From NCBI GenBank assembly GCA_963662175.1, contig OY759222.1, positions 6,492,713 to 6,556,712 of the forward strand: a stretch of 64,000 nucleotides of DNA. Direction: 5' to 3'. Under the pieces are notes generated by a model. That model saw only the letters and a list, made by a program, of their open reading frames with translations, was not told the origin of the DNA and ran no database searches. The translations under genes and the position numbers were made by a program. The DNA comes from Aradus depressus (Eukaryota; Arthropoda; Insecta; Hemiptera; Aradidae). This document shows, in pieces, positions 10,120-21,165 of the stretch (position 1 is its first letter; the number at the start of each line of letters is the position of its first letter).

Positions 10120-11645
10120 GGGTTGCGGGTTCGAATCCCGATCAGTAATATCAACTTATTTTACAAATAGCTCACAATACCAACCCGAGGGTTGCGGGTT
10201 CGAGTCCCGATCAGTAATATCAACTTATTTTACAAATAGCTCACGTTACTTACTATATAAATAGCTCCCGTATCCAACCCGAGGGCTCCGGGTTCGAATC
10301 CCCACCAGTAATATCAACTTACTATATAAATAGCTCCCGTTTCCAACCCGAGGGTTCCGGGTTCGAATCCCGACGAGTAATATCAACCTATTTTACAAAA
10401 AGCTCAAGTTACCACCCCGAGGGTTGCGGGTTCGACTCCCGATCAGTAATATCAACCTATTTTACAAAAAGCTCAAGTTACCACCCCGAGGGTTGCGGGT
10501 TCGACTCCCGATCAGTAATATCAACTTATTTTACAAATAGCTCGCGTTACCATCCCGGAAGTTGCGGGTTCGAGTCCCGATCAGTAATATAAACTTATTT
10601 TACAAATAGCTTACGTTACGAATTCGAGGGTTGGGGGTTTTAATCCCCACCAGTAATATCAACTTACTTTACAAGTAGCTCACGTCACGAACACGAAGGT
10701 TGCGGTTCGAATCCCCACCACTAATATCAACTTACTTTATAAATAGCCCACGTTACCAACCCGAGGGTTGCGGGTTTGAATCCCCACCAGTAATATCAAC
10801 TTATTTTACGAATAGCCCACGATACCTACCCGAGGGTTGCGGTTTCGAATCCCTATCAGTAATAACGACTTCCTATATAAATAGTTCACGTTACCACCCC
10901 GAGGGTTGCGGGTCCGAGTCCCGATCAGTAATGTCAACTTATTTTACAAATAGCTCTCTTTACCAACCCGAGGATTGTGGGTTTGAATCCCTACCAATAA
11001 TACCAACTTACTTTACAAAATGCTCACGTTACGAACCCAAAGGTTGCGGGTTTGAATCCCCACCAGTAATATCAACTTATTTTACGAATAGCCCACGTTA
11101 CCCACCCGAGGGTTGCGGGTTTGAATCCCCACCAGTAATATCAACTTATTTTACGAATAGCCCACGTTACCACCCCGAGGGTTGCAGGTTCGAGTCCCGA
11201 TCAGTAATATCAACTTATTTTACAAATAGCTTGCGTTACCAACCCGAATGTTGCGGGTTCGAGTCGCGATCAGTAATATCAACTTATTTTACAAATAGCT
11301 CACGTTACGAACCCGAGGGTTGCGGGTTCGAATCCCCACTAGTAATACCAACTTATTTTACAAATATCCTACTTTACCAACCCGAGGGATGCGGTTTCGA
11401 ATCCCTACCAGTAATAATGACTTCCTGTATAAATAGTTCACGTTACCACCCGGAGGGTTGCGGGTTCGAGTCCCGATCAGTAATGTCAACTTAGTTTACA
11501 AATAGCTCTCTTTACAAACCCGAGGGTTGCGGGTTCGAATCCTTCCCAATAATACCAACTTACTTTACAAAATGCTCACGTTACGGACCAGAGGGTTGGG
11601 GGTTCGAATCCCCACCAGTAATGTCAACTTACTTTACGAATAGCC
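9417..11645 (+). repeat. 69-bp satellite with a tRNA B box in every unit
   Basis: Roughly 25 tandem units of 69 bp, with some at slightly different spacing, interrupted once by the duplicated unique part (9565-9970). Each unit contains CGAGGGTTGCGGGTTCGAAT, followed by an ATCCC block, CAGTAATATCAACTTATTTT and ACAAATAGCTCACGTTACC. The block GCGGGTTCGAATCCC matches the box B / T-arm of a tRNA and can pair as a small hairpin. Because 69 is a multiple of three, a frame of 264 codons (10700-11494) stays open as 23-residue repeats. This is a by-product of the repeat, not evidence of a gene. No box A is seen. Confidence 0.9.
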
Positions 11646-11857
11646 TATGAGTTTTGTCTTTTATGTCTTTTCTTTTTCAGTTTTGTATCGAATTTTCTGT
11701 CAGTTTTGTACGTATTTTTTAAGACTTGCAATACAATGTAAGTTTTTTGAATTCTGTTAGAAAGATTTAAAATAGACATCTACAAGTATTTATCATAAAA
11801 AAATCTGATCGTAATGTATGTTGAAAAATGACATTGATTCATTAAATGTTGTGATAT

Positions 11858-12557
11858 ATAAATAAAAAATTCAGTAAAACTGAAAAGCACGGCCAAGTAC
11901 GAAAAAAATATCTACCGAAGTAATTAATAAACATAAGTTTGATTCATTAAATGTTGTGATATATAAAAAAATTCTGGTCAAGTACGATCTTCCATGTATA
12001 TATACTTCAAAAATTTATTCCTTTTATTTTATTATTGTACGTTGTTTGTTTGTACGTAGAATATATTGTAATTAAACTCTTTAAGTGACAGTTTAATTAA
12101 AAGAAGTTCAGGTTGGTCATTTCAGGTACTTGGCGACCTGCCGCGAAGATTAAGTTTACACAATGCTATCTACCTGGAATATGGTATCAATCAATGCAAA
12201 TTTGAAAACACATGTAATCATGGAATTTTTCTAGAAACAAACTAAATGTTCAGGGGAGAAACAATTATTATAGGCAGGTCGCCAAGTACCTGAAATGACC
12301 AACCTGAACTTCTTTTAATTAAACGGTCACTTAAAGAGTTTAATTACAATATATTCTACGTACAAACAAACAACGTACAATAATAAAATAAAAGGAATAA
12401 ATTTTTGAAGTATATATACATGGAAGATCGTACTTGACCAGAATTTTTTTATATATCACAACATTTAATGAATCAAACTTATGTTTATTAATTACTTCGG
12501 TAGATATTTTTTTCGTACTTGGCCGTGCTTTTCAGTTTTACTGAATTTTTTATTTAT
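11858..12557. mobile_element. 700-bp near-perfect hairpin element
   Basis: Two 285-bp inverted arms (11858-12142 and 12273-12557) flank a 130-bp loop. I see only one mismatch (GACAGTTTAAT against GACCGTTTAAT). The ends read ATAAATAAAAAATTCAGT. The block GATTCATTAAATGTTGTG occurs at 11836 and again inside the left arm at 11941. No clear target duplication and no coding capacity. A foldback MITE or a recent inverted duplication are both possible. Confidence 0.85.
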
Positions 12558-12735
12558 TTTCAATTTACATATGAAGTTTGTTTCAATACATTCATTACAA
12601 TGGTAGTTATTAAAGTTTATAAGTTAAGCCTCTGCCCTAATCCCCGCCCTCTGGCCGATTTGGCTGCAAATCGACAGGTGTCGTTAGAGGGTTCTGGATT
12701 CACATATAAAACAGGAGTTATCGTGTAACCTAGCC
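12558..12735 (+). repeat. Family A fragment (body module)
   Basis: Body motifs TTCAATACATTCATTACAA, GTTATTAAAGTTTATAAGTT, the C-rich patch and GACAGGTGTCGTTAGAGGG, then a short GGAGTTATCGTGT. It abuts the right end of the hairpin element. Confidence 0.65.
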
Positions 12736-12813
12736 AACTTAAATGTCACTTTTGAACGTTGTGCTGACGATGGAGTCAGCCGAAACCGATATACTATATA
12801 ATATATATATAGT

Positions 12814-12870
12814 ATATTGTCTAATTCCATAAGAGTATATTTTATATATTCTTATGGAATTAGACAATAT
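12814..12870. repeat. Perfect 21-bp-arm hairpin
   Basis: ATATTGTCTAATTCCATAAG at 12814 is exactly complementary to 12850-12870, with a 15-bp AT loop. It is preceded by a (TA)-rich palindrome. Whether it is a terminator-like structure or a small foldback element cannot be told. Confidence 0.7.
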
Positions 12871-13563
12871 AAAAAATAAATAAGTTCTTTATTTTATTAG
12901 CTTTCCACTATATAGATATATCGCAGAAATATATTATGACTATGGTAACTTCGAATATTATCGTTACAAAATGGTACTTTTTCCGTGACACTGAGAGAAA
13001 GAAAAAATTCAGTTCATAAAAATATGACTCTTTTGGTGCAGACCAATGGTGAATAAAAAAAGTCCATTTGAGAGAATACCTCAAACCACTCGGCCATCAC
13101 TTTATGTGTTTGGCCTCGACTACTAGAATACTAAAAGACACCCATGTGGAAACTCCATACGCAAATTAAATACGCAAGAAAATTATCATACTCGTATGTG
13201 TACGAGAAGAAGAGTGTGTGACTGAATAATGCATTGTTTCATGAAAACATTATGGAGGAACGGTAAACAAAACTGCACTTACAGTTATTATCCTTCGTGG
13301 GTTGCAATGGGCCTCTCATGGGCAGTATATATTCGTTGGTACAAAAAGTTGATGTTTATTTAAGTCAAATGGCCTTTGTAATGAAGGGCGTTCTACAGGT
13401 TGCCACTCTCGCTTAATTAATAGATAGGTAATACAATTTTAAAATTGCGATGATGATCTAGAATGGCCCCAGGACCAAATTCCATTTTCTAACCTTACTA
13501 TTCGAACATACTCTTGTTCTTTTCATAAGAAATTTTACTACATCATTCACGAGTATTTCAAAA
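12871..13563. other. No recognisable feature
   Basis: AT-rich intergenic DNA without a frame or repeat I can name. Confidence 0.5.
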
Positions 13564-13806
13564 AGTATGGTTAATAATTAGGTAAGTGTGTATAAAAATT
13601 ACTATAAGTGTGGTCAATAATTAGGTAAGTGTGTATAAAAATGACTATAAGTGTGGTCAATAATTAGGTAAGTGTGTATAAAAATGACTATAAGTGTGGT
13701 CAATAATTAGGTAAGTGTGTATAAAAATGACTATAAGTGTGGTCAATAATTAGGTAAGTGTGTATAAAAATGACTATAAGTGTGGTCAATAATTAGGTAA
13801 GTGATG
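13564..13806 (+). repeat. 43-bp tandem repeat, about 5.5 units
   Basis: Unit of 43 bp containing GTGTGGTCAATAATTAGGTA and AGTGTGTATAAAAATGACTA. Units after the first are nearly identical, indicating recent expansion. Confidence 0.9.
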
Positions 13807-14517
13807 GGGAATGATTAGGTAACTGAAGGAAAATCTAAGAAAGGATTAACAATATTCATTTTCATTCACTTCTATAGATTTAGAAGGTATATGATTAATA
13901 ATGATAAAAACATAATTTATTTATTCCAAAAACTGGATTTACACGATTAATGCAAAAGTAAAAAAAGTGCTGCCCTGAAAAGTTACGAATTTAAACTTAC
14001 CAATTTATTCCCTGTGACCACAGATATAATGTTTAATCTATTTCAATAGATACATTTGTATGATGTATCCTGCTAGGGTTCAATAGATATAAATATTGTT
14101 ATTAAGTTAATATGTAGGCGGACTCGGAAGATTGGTAGCTAGGTACTAATTTTGTGAAATTAGAAGATTAGGGTGCAGAGCTGGTTGGGATTATTTTGAA
14201 ATCCCACCTCATCCAATCACACAGAGTAATTGATATGTTGAACGTAGGATTAACAATAATGCCCATCCACACAGCTACTAAATTTAAATTACAGCTAATA
14301 AATTATAAGGGTACAAGTCACCAAATATTATAAATTTAGTCTAAGCAACTTGGAGAATTTGGAAAATTCATGGAAATATTTTGGTTCTTAGAAAAGACAT
14401 GGAATACTCACCCGGCTATGTATAAAGTCTCGAGACATATAGAACCATATATTGTTTTTAATATTTTTGTAAAATTTTATATTGAAATATTGAAGAAATA
14501 AATAAAAACAATAATAA
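13807..14517. other. No recognisable feature
   Basis: AT-rich intergenic DNA. Nothing supported. Confidence 0.5.
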
Positions 14518-15065
14518 AGTCGTCGGTGAATTACCGGAAATGTACTTCCCCAGAACGAATTAATCATTTAACTTTCCACTCCCCATCCAAAACCAGTCGA
14601 CCAGGTATTAGGGTTTTGAGTTGAGCCCCTTCCCCTAAAAACCCATTTCCTTTCAGCCGATTTTGCTGAAATTTTACAGTTATTGGGGTCTCCCTCTTCC
14701 CTTTGGCCGATTCCGCTAAAAACTAATAAGTATTATCCTTATGGAGTTTGGAATTTATACATGAAATTTCGTGTCGATACATTAATTATATCGACAGTAA
14801 TTAGAATTTTTTTGTTCCGCCCCCCCCCCCCCCCCCCCCTCTTCCATTTAGTTGATTAGAGGGTTCTGGATACACATATACAATTTCGTGTCGATACATT
14901 CGTTCTATCAAGAGTTATCGTGTTCACAGGAACACACACACAGATAGATATTTCTTTCTTTTTTGGAATCTGGAGGTTGCAAAACATGAAATTCCGTTGA
15001 AAACTCCGCTTCGAAGTTTCGACCGATTATTTTGAACTATGTATAACTGTGGATGTAACAGCGCA
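14518..15065 (+). repeat. Family A copy with a poly-C tract
   Basis: Complete order from head (GTCGTCGGTGAATTACCGG) through two body modules to the tail (GAAATTCCGTTGAAAACTCC). The C-rich patch of the second module has expanded to a run of about 20 C at 14820-14839. Confidence 0.75.
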
Positions 15066-15155
15066 GGTAAAGGCAGAATTTTAAGTGTTCTAATTATTTT
15101 TCTTCAGTTTGTTCTTTGATTAACATTGTTATAATTAATAATATTAGAGAACAAT

Positions 15156-15371
15156 TTATTTAAATGTATTGTTCATTGGACTCCTTCGGTTTGTGACAGG
15201 ATCACTCGTCGTAATATTTTTTGAACTTTTTCTTGTTTTGGGCTCACAAATACGATCCTGTACTCTTGGAATTATAGAACTTGGGTCTCTGCGAATACTG
15301 CTTTTAGAAAGTAGAAACATGCCGCCTGCAGGAGTGAACCTCAGTGCACTGTTCCATGTTTCTCTTTTCAC
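15156..15371 (-). other. Possible terminal coding exon, weak
   Basis: The minus strand holds an open frame of about 70 codons (from about 15371) that contains FTPAGGMFLLSKSSIRRDP and ends at 15156. AATAAA follows shortly downstream on the same strand. It is less AT-rich than its surroundings. I do not recognise the protein, the acceptor upstream is poor and there is no matching exon, so this may be chance. Confidence 0.2.
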
Positions 15372-15524
15372 AAGTGCACTATATCTTCCCCCTCGTTACC
15401 TCCACAACAGAATGCAAAGCCAGAGCTTTACCTCTTCAATCGTTTTTTTTTTTTTTTTTTTTTTTTGCTTTCCCAGTTATACAAAGTGTAGAAGTTAAGA
15501 AATCAGTCAAAAATTCCATGTTTC

Positions 15525-15790
15525 ACTAAAATTTCATTTTTTCCGACCGATCACTTGATTCCAAAAATGAAAAAAAAACTTTTCCTGTCTGTGTATGTCT
15601 ATGGACACGAGAACTCCCCATTTAATGAATATATAGCTACGAAATTGTATGTGTTTCCTTTGATTTTCACTAAAATCGGCAAAAGGGAAGGGGGGAAAAT
15701 TTAAAAAATCCAAATAACTCGATATAACGAAAGTATCAACCCGAAATTTAGTTTGAGGATCCAGAATTTGGTATCTGAGGATGAGCGATA
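15525..15790 (-). repeat. Family A copy, reverse orientation
   Basis: Minus-strand tail and body: tail block near 15530-15570, the ACAGACAGG patch, then body motifs with the C-rich patch appearing as GGGAAGGGGGG on the plus strand. Confidence 0.65.
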
Positions 15791-16140
15791 ACGTAATTGA
15801 ATGAATCGCAATGGGGAAGCACTGACGTTTTTATTTTTTTTTGTTTTGTTATCTCGTAGAAAAAATCTATTGTATTCTGAGATATAGATATAAAGCTATC
15901 GTCATGACCACCTGCACTTTTTTTTACCTATACAAACAGTCAAAACGTTGCTCTGACCCAGGAATCCTGAAAGAGATCGATATGGCTTTAACAGAAGGGT
16001 CACTGGGTCAATCTATGGAGTTCAATGGGTATGGATTAGGGATGCTTAACGATACCCCATATATCAATGATATCGATATTTTTGTTTTTGATAATTACTG
16101 TATCGATATTTTAGTATGGATGTATTTTTTGTTTGTTCCA

Positions 16141-16425
16141 GGAAGGTGGAATCTCCGCAAAGCCCTTTGTACGCCGATGATAATGTACTCATTAGCGACT
16201 CCCCTAGGAACTTCAGGACGCTTTAACCAAATGGAGCGAGGAACAAGAATAGCAAACGGATGGAAATCAGTGTCACAAAGAGCTAGGTCCTCCAGTTAGG
16301 TAGTCAAGACACTACTGACGAGTACCAATACCTCGATACTAAGGTAGAGAGGAACAGTAGAGTGGACCAGGAAGTGTCAAGCAGGGTACAGAAGGCAATC
16401 AACTACCAGACCTGCAGCTGTAGTG
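16141..16425 (+). pseudogene. LINE reverse transcriptase fragment
   Basis: One frame reads SPLYADDNVLISDSPRNF, which contains the YADD catalytic box of a non-LTR reverse transcriptase. After stops and shifts, another frame gives DEYQYLDTKV and RVDQEVSSRVQKA, matching the post-catalytic region of RTE-like LINEs. The piece is short and broken by stops. It is abutted by a SINE. Confidence 0.6.
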
Positions 16426-16431
16426 TTATTT

Positions 16432-16645
16432 ATTGTCACTCATGCCCGGGCTTTAACAACTAGGTCATATCGCCAACTATCAGAGCCCTCTTTTATTACT
16501 AGTGGACATGAGCCGGACTCTACAGTGGGAATTCTAAAGTTTGCCCTATCCAAATCGAGGAGTACCTGACATTGCAAAGGCTCGGGACCATCTCTTAACG
16601 TCCAAACCGAAGGACGGCGTGCTCTAGGTTTTTTTTATTAAAAAA
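16432..16645 (-). mobile_element. tRNA-derived SINE, truncated
   Basis: Minus-strand copy from the CATGCCCGGGCTTTAAC end to the GAAGGACGGCGTGCTC block. The tRNA-like head is missing, so it is truncated at 5'. Confidence 0.75.
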
Positions 16646-16813
16646 AACAACATAATACATATATTACTACTTTGAATTTTATTATTGATATCTAACCCAA
16701 TATTTTTGATACAAAATATCAATATTTTCTTTTGAATACTCGTTTCCCTTGTGGATTACAACCATCGAAATTGATAAGTTTCGGCATAACCTGCATTGTC
16801 TAGAGAGCGCTCC

Positions 16814-16819
16814 AAGCAG
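16814..16819 (+). repeat. Left 6-bp target duplication of the giant foldback element
   Basis: AAGCAG directly precedes the element terminus at 16820 and is repeated exactly at 29630-29635 after the right terminus. Confidence 0.85.
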
Positions 16820-16849
16820 AGTAGAGTATAAAGGCCGGTTCTGGCGCCA

Positions 16850-17040
16850 CCCAAAGGGGGGGAGCAGATGTGGTGGTGGGGGATCTGGGGGGCAGAGTTT
16901 CGGAGGAGGAGGAGCAGAAATTGAGGAGCAGATGTGGTGGTGGTGGTGGTGGGGGATCTGTGTGGTGGTGGTGGAGGAGCATAATTGAGGAGCAGAATTG
17001 AGCAGGAGCAGAGTTTCGGAGGTGGTGGGGGATCTGTGAC
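16850..17040 (+). repeat. Subterminal GGAGCAG/GTGG-rich zone, left
   Basis: Irregular repeats of GGAGCAGA and GGTGGTGGGGGATCTG on the plus strand. The mirror zone is 29409-29599. Apparent Pro/His- or Gly/Trp-rich frames here are low-complexity artefacts. Long G-rich runs on one strand may form G-quadruplexes (inference). Confidence 0.7.
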
Positions 17041-17300
17041 AACCTTTAAATCACCCACCATCGTACATCCCCATCCCGATAAGTTTCCGCTCTCCCCTTT
17101 GAATCACCCAACATCGTACATCCCCATCCCGATAAGTTTCCACTCTCCCTCTAAACCCCAATAAGTTTCCGCTCTCCCTCTAAACCCCAATAAGTTTCCA
17201 CTCTCCCCTTTGAATCACCCAACATCGTACATCCCCACCTCAATAAGTTTCCGCTCTCCCTCTAAACCCCAATACGTTTCCACTCTCCCTCTACACCCTG
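17041..17300 (+). repeat. Subterminal tandem repeats resembling the family A head, left
   Basis: Repeated blocks of TGAATCACCCAACATCGTAC, ATCCCCATCCCGATAAGTTT and CCGCTCTCCCTCTAAACCCC. The same order is found in the head of the dispersed family A: GAATCACCGGCAATGTAC, TTCCCCAGCACGAATTAA, TTTTCGCTCTCCCTC. The mirror copy is at 29149-29408. Confidence 0.7.
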
Positions 17301-17382
17301 CTTTGCATTTTTTTTAATTAGCCCACTAGCGTCTAGAAATCAAATTATTATTGATATTAAATCAACTTAAGAAAAAAAAACC

Positions 17383-17443
17383 ATACCGGACGGGATTCTA
17401 ACTCACCACCTTCCATTTTGGAGTCTGGCTTGCTAACCCCTCG
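17383..17443 (-). repeat. Decayed tRNA-like sequence, left arm
   Basis: Minus strand: GGGGTTAGCAAGCCAGACTC (box A-like) and GAGTTAGAATCCCGTCCGG, one or two bases from a tRNA box B and T arm. The TCCGG ending matches the SINE head at 6785-6935. The mirror copy is at 29005-29065 (plus). Confidence 0.45.
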
Positions 17444-17724
17444 TCTTTCATGACATGTTTGTACAAAGGAGCTGTAATCTAGGTATATAACGTTCAAGTC
17501 ATACATTTTCAGATATCAAGTAACAATTATGGTGTATTCTGGGGTAGTAATGATTATTCCTATCGATTATTAACAATTAACATTTTTTTAAGCCTGATTT
17601 CGTGACCTTGAACAGGCACTTGCGTGATCTAACATGTCGAACCCTGCATTCGTGTAGCCTACCATATCATGTCCTAGCATGATCATCATCATCATTGTAT
17701 TCAGTATTATTTTAAACTGAAGTA

Positions 17725-18265
17725 TAATGATGGAATAATCGCCTACCTACAATTTTGAGCATGCCGTCCTTCGGTGCCTTGAAAAGTATTGCATTTAAAA
17801 ATATAACTCAAAGCTCGTCATATTGAGTATGTTGTCCGATTGGAGTAATATGATGGAAAAATCGCCTACCTACACTTTTGAGCATGCCGTCCTTCGGTGC
17901 CTTGAATAGTATTGCATTTAAAAATATAATTCCAAGCTCGTCATATTGAGTATGTTGTCCGATTGGAGTAATATGATGGAAAAATCGCCTACCTACACTT
18001 TTGAGCATGCCGTCCTTCGGTGCCTTGAATAGTATTGCATTTAAAAATATAATTCCAAGCTCGTCATATTGAGTATGTTGTCCGATTGGAGTAATATGAT
18101 GGAAAAATCGCCTGCCTACACTTTTGAGCATGCCGTCCTTCGGTGCCTTGAAAAGTATTGCATTTAAAAATATAATTCAAAGCTCGTCATATTGAGTATG
18201 TTGTCCGATTGGAGTAATATGTGCGAAAAAAATCATTTATCTACAATTCCGAGCACGCTGTCCTT
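17725..18265 (-). repeat. 123-bp satellite, about 4.5 units, left arm
   Basis: Units start at about 17728, 17851, 17974 and 18097, with a diverged partial unit after 18220. The period is a multiple of three, so a 107-codon frame stays open as a 41-residue repeat. I treat it as a by-product. Each unit contains CCGAAGGACGGCATGCTCAA (minus strand), close to a block in the tRNA-derived SINE. Confidence 0.85.
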
Positions 18266-18465
18266 TGGTGTTATTTGTGAAATCTTGTTTTTTTATATCT
18301 ACTATGGTTTGGAAATGACCTTCGTAGCTATAGTAATTTTGCGTTTTCTCCAATCTGAAGACATCCTAGACCTTGAAATGGTTTTTGCATGCATTATACA
18401 TGTTCAAACATGTCGAGACCTGTTGTTGCAGGCATACTTCACCAATTTTTATTTCATGATTTAAT

Positions 18466-20900
18466 CTTACATCCCCACGTCAATTAACACATCCAATGTG
18501 CTTCCCCATCTCAATACCCCCGCTCTCCCTCCGATTCACTACTCTCTATCTTCAGTATAGCGGCGTAGCCAATCCATCTCAATTTTCTCACTTATACTTC
18601 CCCACCTAATTCTCCCTTTAAACCTTTTACTCAGACACACATCCAAGCAATTTTCTTTAGATTTCATCATAGTCCACTACTCTTAGCACCATCATGCTTC
18701 GCCCCTGTTCAACACCTACAACCTCTCTAGATCGTCTGACATTTTCATCATAACCCGGTCTACCCATACATAAACCTACATTCTACGTCCATTAGCCTTT
18801 CTCTCTGAATCAGTCAAACTTACCCACCTCAAATCATCTTCAAGGCACATACCCACATCAATTATTCTAAAACATAATCTTTAATTATAATAGTTCTACT
18901 TCCTCAGACCTATTGTACTTCTTCCAATCCGGCAGAGACTTTGCAACCCACACCTAATCCTCAAGCCTTTCTCCTAATTTTTATGACTTACTTCTACTTC
19001 CCCACATCAATCGTCTAATTCTCAACTTGTCCTTACCAATTTTCTGTTCTCTACTTCTAAAACCTTTTACTCATACATACCCGCCCATACACGCGGAGTA
19101 ATCTTTAGATCTAGATGTACCTTTCCATGGATACATTCTTAGGCTAACATGCAGTATATTCAACTTACGTTATGTTACATACTACTTCTCATCTCCAGCA
19201 CTTAACTTACTTAGCACCTCTACTGTATTCCAATCCTCGTTTATAGCGGTCAAAACAATTTCTTTTTCCTTCCACCAACCGTCCTCTACTGTAATTGCTC
19301 TCCTAACCTTCTCAAACCAATCCATCCCAATATTCTGCTCTCCACTTCTACTTCCCCAACATCATATCAAGTTAGAACCCTACAAGTGTAGACTACTGCC
19401 CCGTCAACATTTCTTTCTCATTCAAACCACTTCTATCCCACCTCTCACTCAGACATACCTGCACACTTGCATCACATGCAGAAAATCAAATTTAAATGCT
19501 TCTCCCTACCTAAACCGCCAGGTCAACACCCCCACAGTTCTCGTCGATATTTAGATTCGCATTTCCAATATTACTTTACCATCACTATTTTACGACTAAT
19601 AACCTACAATCTAGCAGGAACTTAAATCATCCCCCTGCACAACACTACTCCGGATATATTCAGAACCCACTCCCACACATCTGAGCACCAATAGAACTCT
19701 AACCTAGGACCCCTGCTGTGTAGGCTCACTCACATTGGTACCTGTCAACCCATCTTTATAACTGCAAAAGCCGGGGGTAATTTCATATTCAAGTATTTTT
19801 CCTAAGATTTCTTACTGATGAAGGCTCTAGACCCCTTCATCACCAACGAGATCAGTTAAAGAACTATTTTATAACACAGCCCCAACGTACATATAAGGTG
19901 TGTCCAATACAATAGGAACTCTTCTTATATAGCTATCCTAAGAAGAAGTCATTGAAAACTTTACCCACTGAGCCGGATAATTATTTATAGTAGAGATACT
20001 AATATATTTGAATGGGTAGGCGGCCTTGTGTAACATTTCATTATCAGAGATTAGCTGTGATGTACTTTTCTACAAATCAGAGACTATGTATATTTCCTAC
20101 AATAGAATCCTTCCGAGAGATCCAATATATCGTCACGACACAACACTTCACAAAAATACGGAATTGTTCACCTATCCCTATAAACATCACTCAACTGCAA
20201 CTTCCCCAAATCTAAAAAACTTAGAAGTCGCTCGGACACATTTTAAAAACCCCACCACTCTTCTATATACTTCCTTAGCTAAATTCTTTCCCTGGTTCCC
20301 CTCTATAGTATATCTTAAACTCTAAAGTAATCCCAACCCGAACACCATTCCTATCAATCTAAACTTTTATTTCTCAGTCATGCACCATAGATAGGGTTTT
20401 CTATAGGTGCTATCACCAATCTCCTACATGCATATATATATAATATATTTTCTATAGTTCCCCCAACATTTTTCTACAACTAACACTCAACCGTTCCTCA
20501 ATTAATATTATAACGAAGCCCTCACACCCATACTCCATTGTATTTATTTTTCAAGTCCCAAGCTCTTCGTCTAATATACATCACAGTCCCCACCGGTATT
20601 TGAGAACCCATATAGTATTATTGTTCCATCCTCACCCACATCTCATGGACCCCACAATTCAGCCCTCCTTCCCCGCATATATGGTATTGAGAGCCAAAAC
20701 ACTTACGATGACCCAATACAACAGTTATTTTACCGATTCATCTTCATAGCCACAAAACCCGGGATTATTTAATATTTTAGTATATTTCTTTTGTCATTAT
20801 TTGTCACAGGTTTTTTTCCTCACATACAACGCCTACTCCACTCAACTGTTTTTTCTTAAAGTCCTATACATATCTTACATCCTTTCATATATTTATTTTT
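18466..20900 (+). other. Strand-asymmetric, G-poor zone of the left arm
   Basis: The plus strand is visibly rich in C and T and poor in G for over 2 kb, with scattered CTTCCCCA and CTCTCC motifs. Frames of 60-100 codons exist (for example at 20012-20325) but overlap one another, show no protein family and are probably not genes. The mirror zone is 25548-27982. The skew could come from replication or repair asymmetry, or from decayed subterminal repeats. I cannot decide. Confidence 0.6.
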
Positions 20901-21165
20901 TATTTAGTCATATTATTTTATATTTTATGCGATTAATATTTATTTACATTTTCGAAAATTTACGTAAATTATGAAAATTTTGTAGCATATTCAGGAACAT
21001 TTTTTGTGATGAATGTGACTGCGTATTAACTATCGTGATTATAAGAAAAATTGGTGAATACAAGCTGGTCAGTATTAAGAATTAAAAATCGTATATAGGT
21101 TCCATATCATAGGCAGTTTTTTATTGTTGTTGGGGCTAGGCGTATTGCTGGAAACCCATTAATGA

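Noticed and set aside
10700..11494. A 264-codon frame of 23-residue repeats that looks like a repetitive protein
   Set aside because: It follows entirely from the 69-bp satellite period being a multiple of three. It drifts in length and start, has no ATG context, and the conserved part is the DNA-level B box.
16749..17061. Gly/Trp-rich and Pro/His-rich frames near both element ends
   Set aside because: Low-complexity GGT/GGAGCAG repeats give open frames on both strands. No protein family.
17808..18131. A 107-codon frame of 41-residue repeats in both foldback arms
   Set aside because: Produced by the 123-bp satellite. There is no signal, domain or codon conservation beyond DNA identity.
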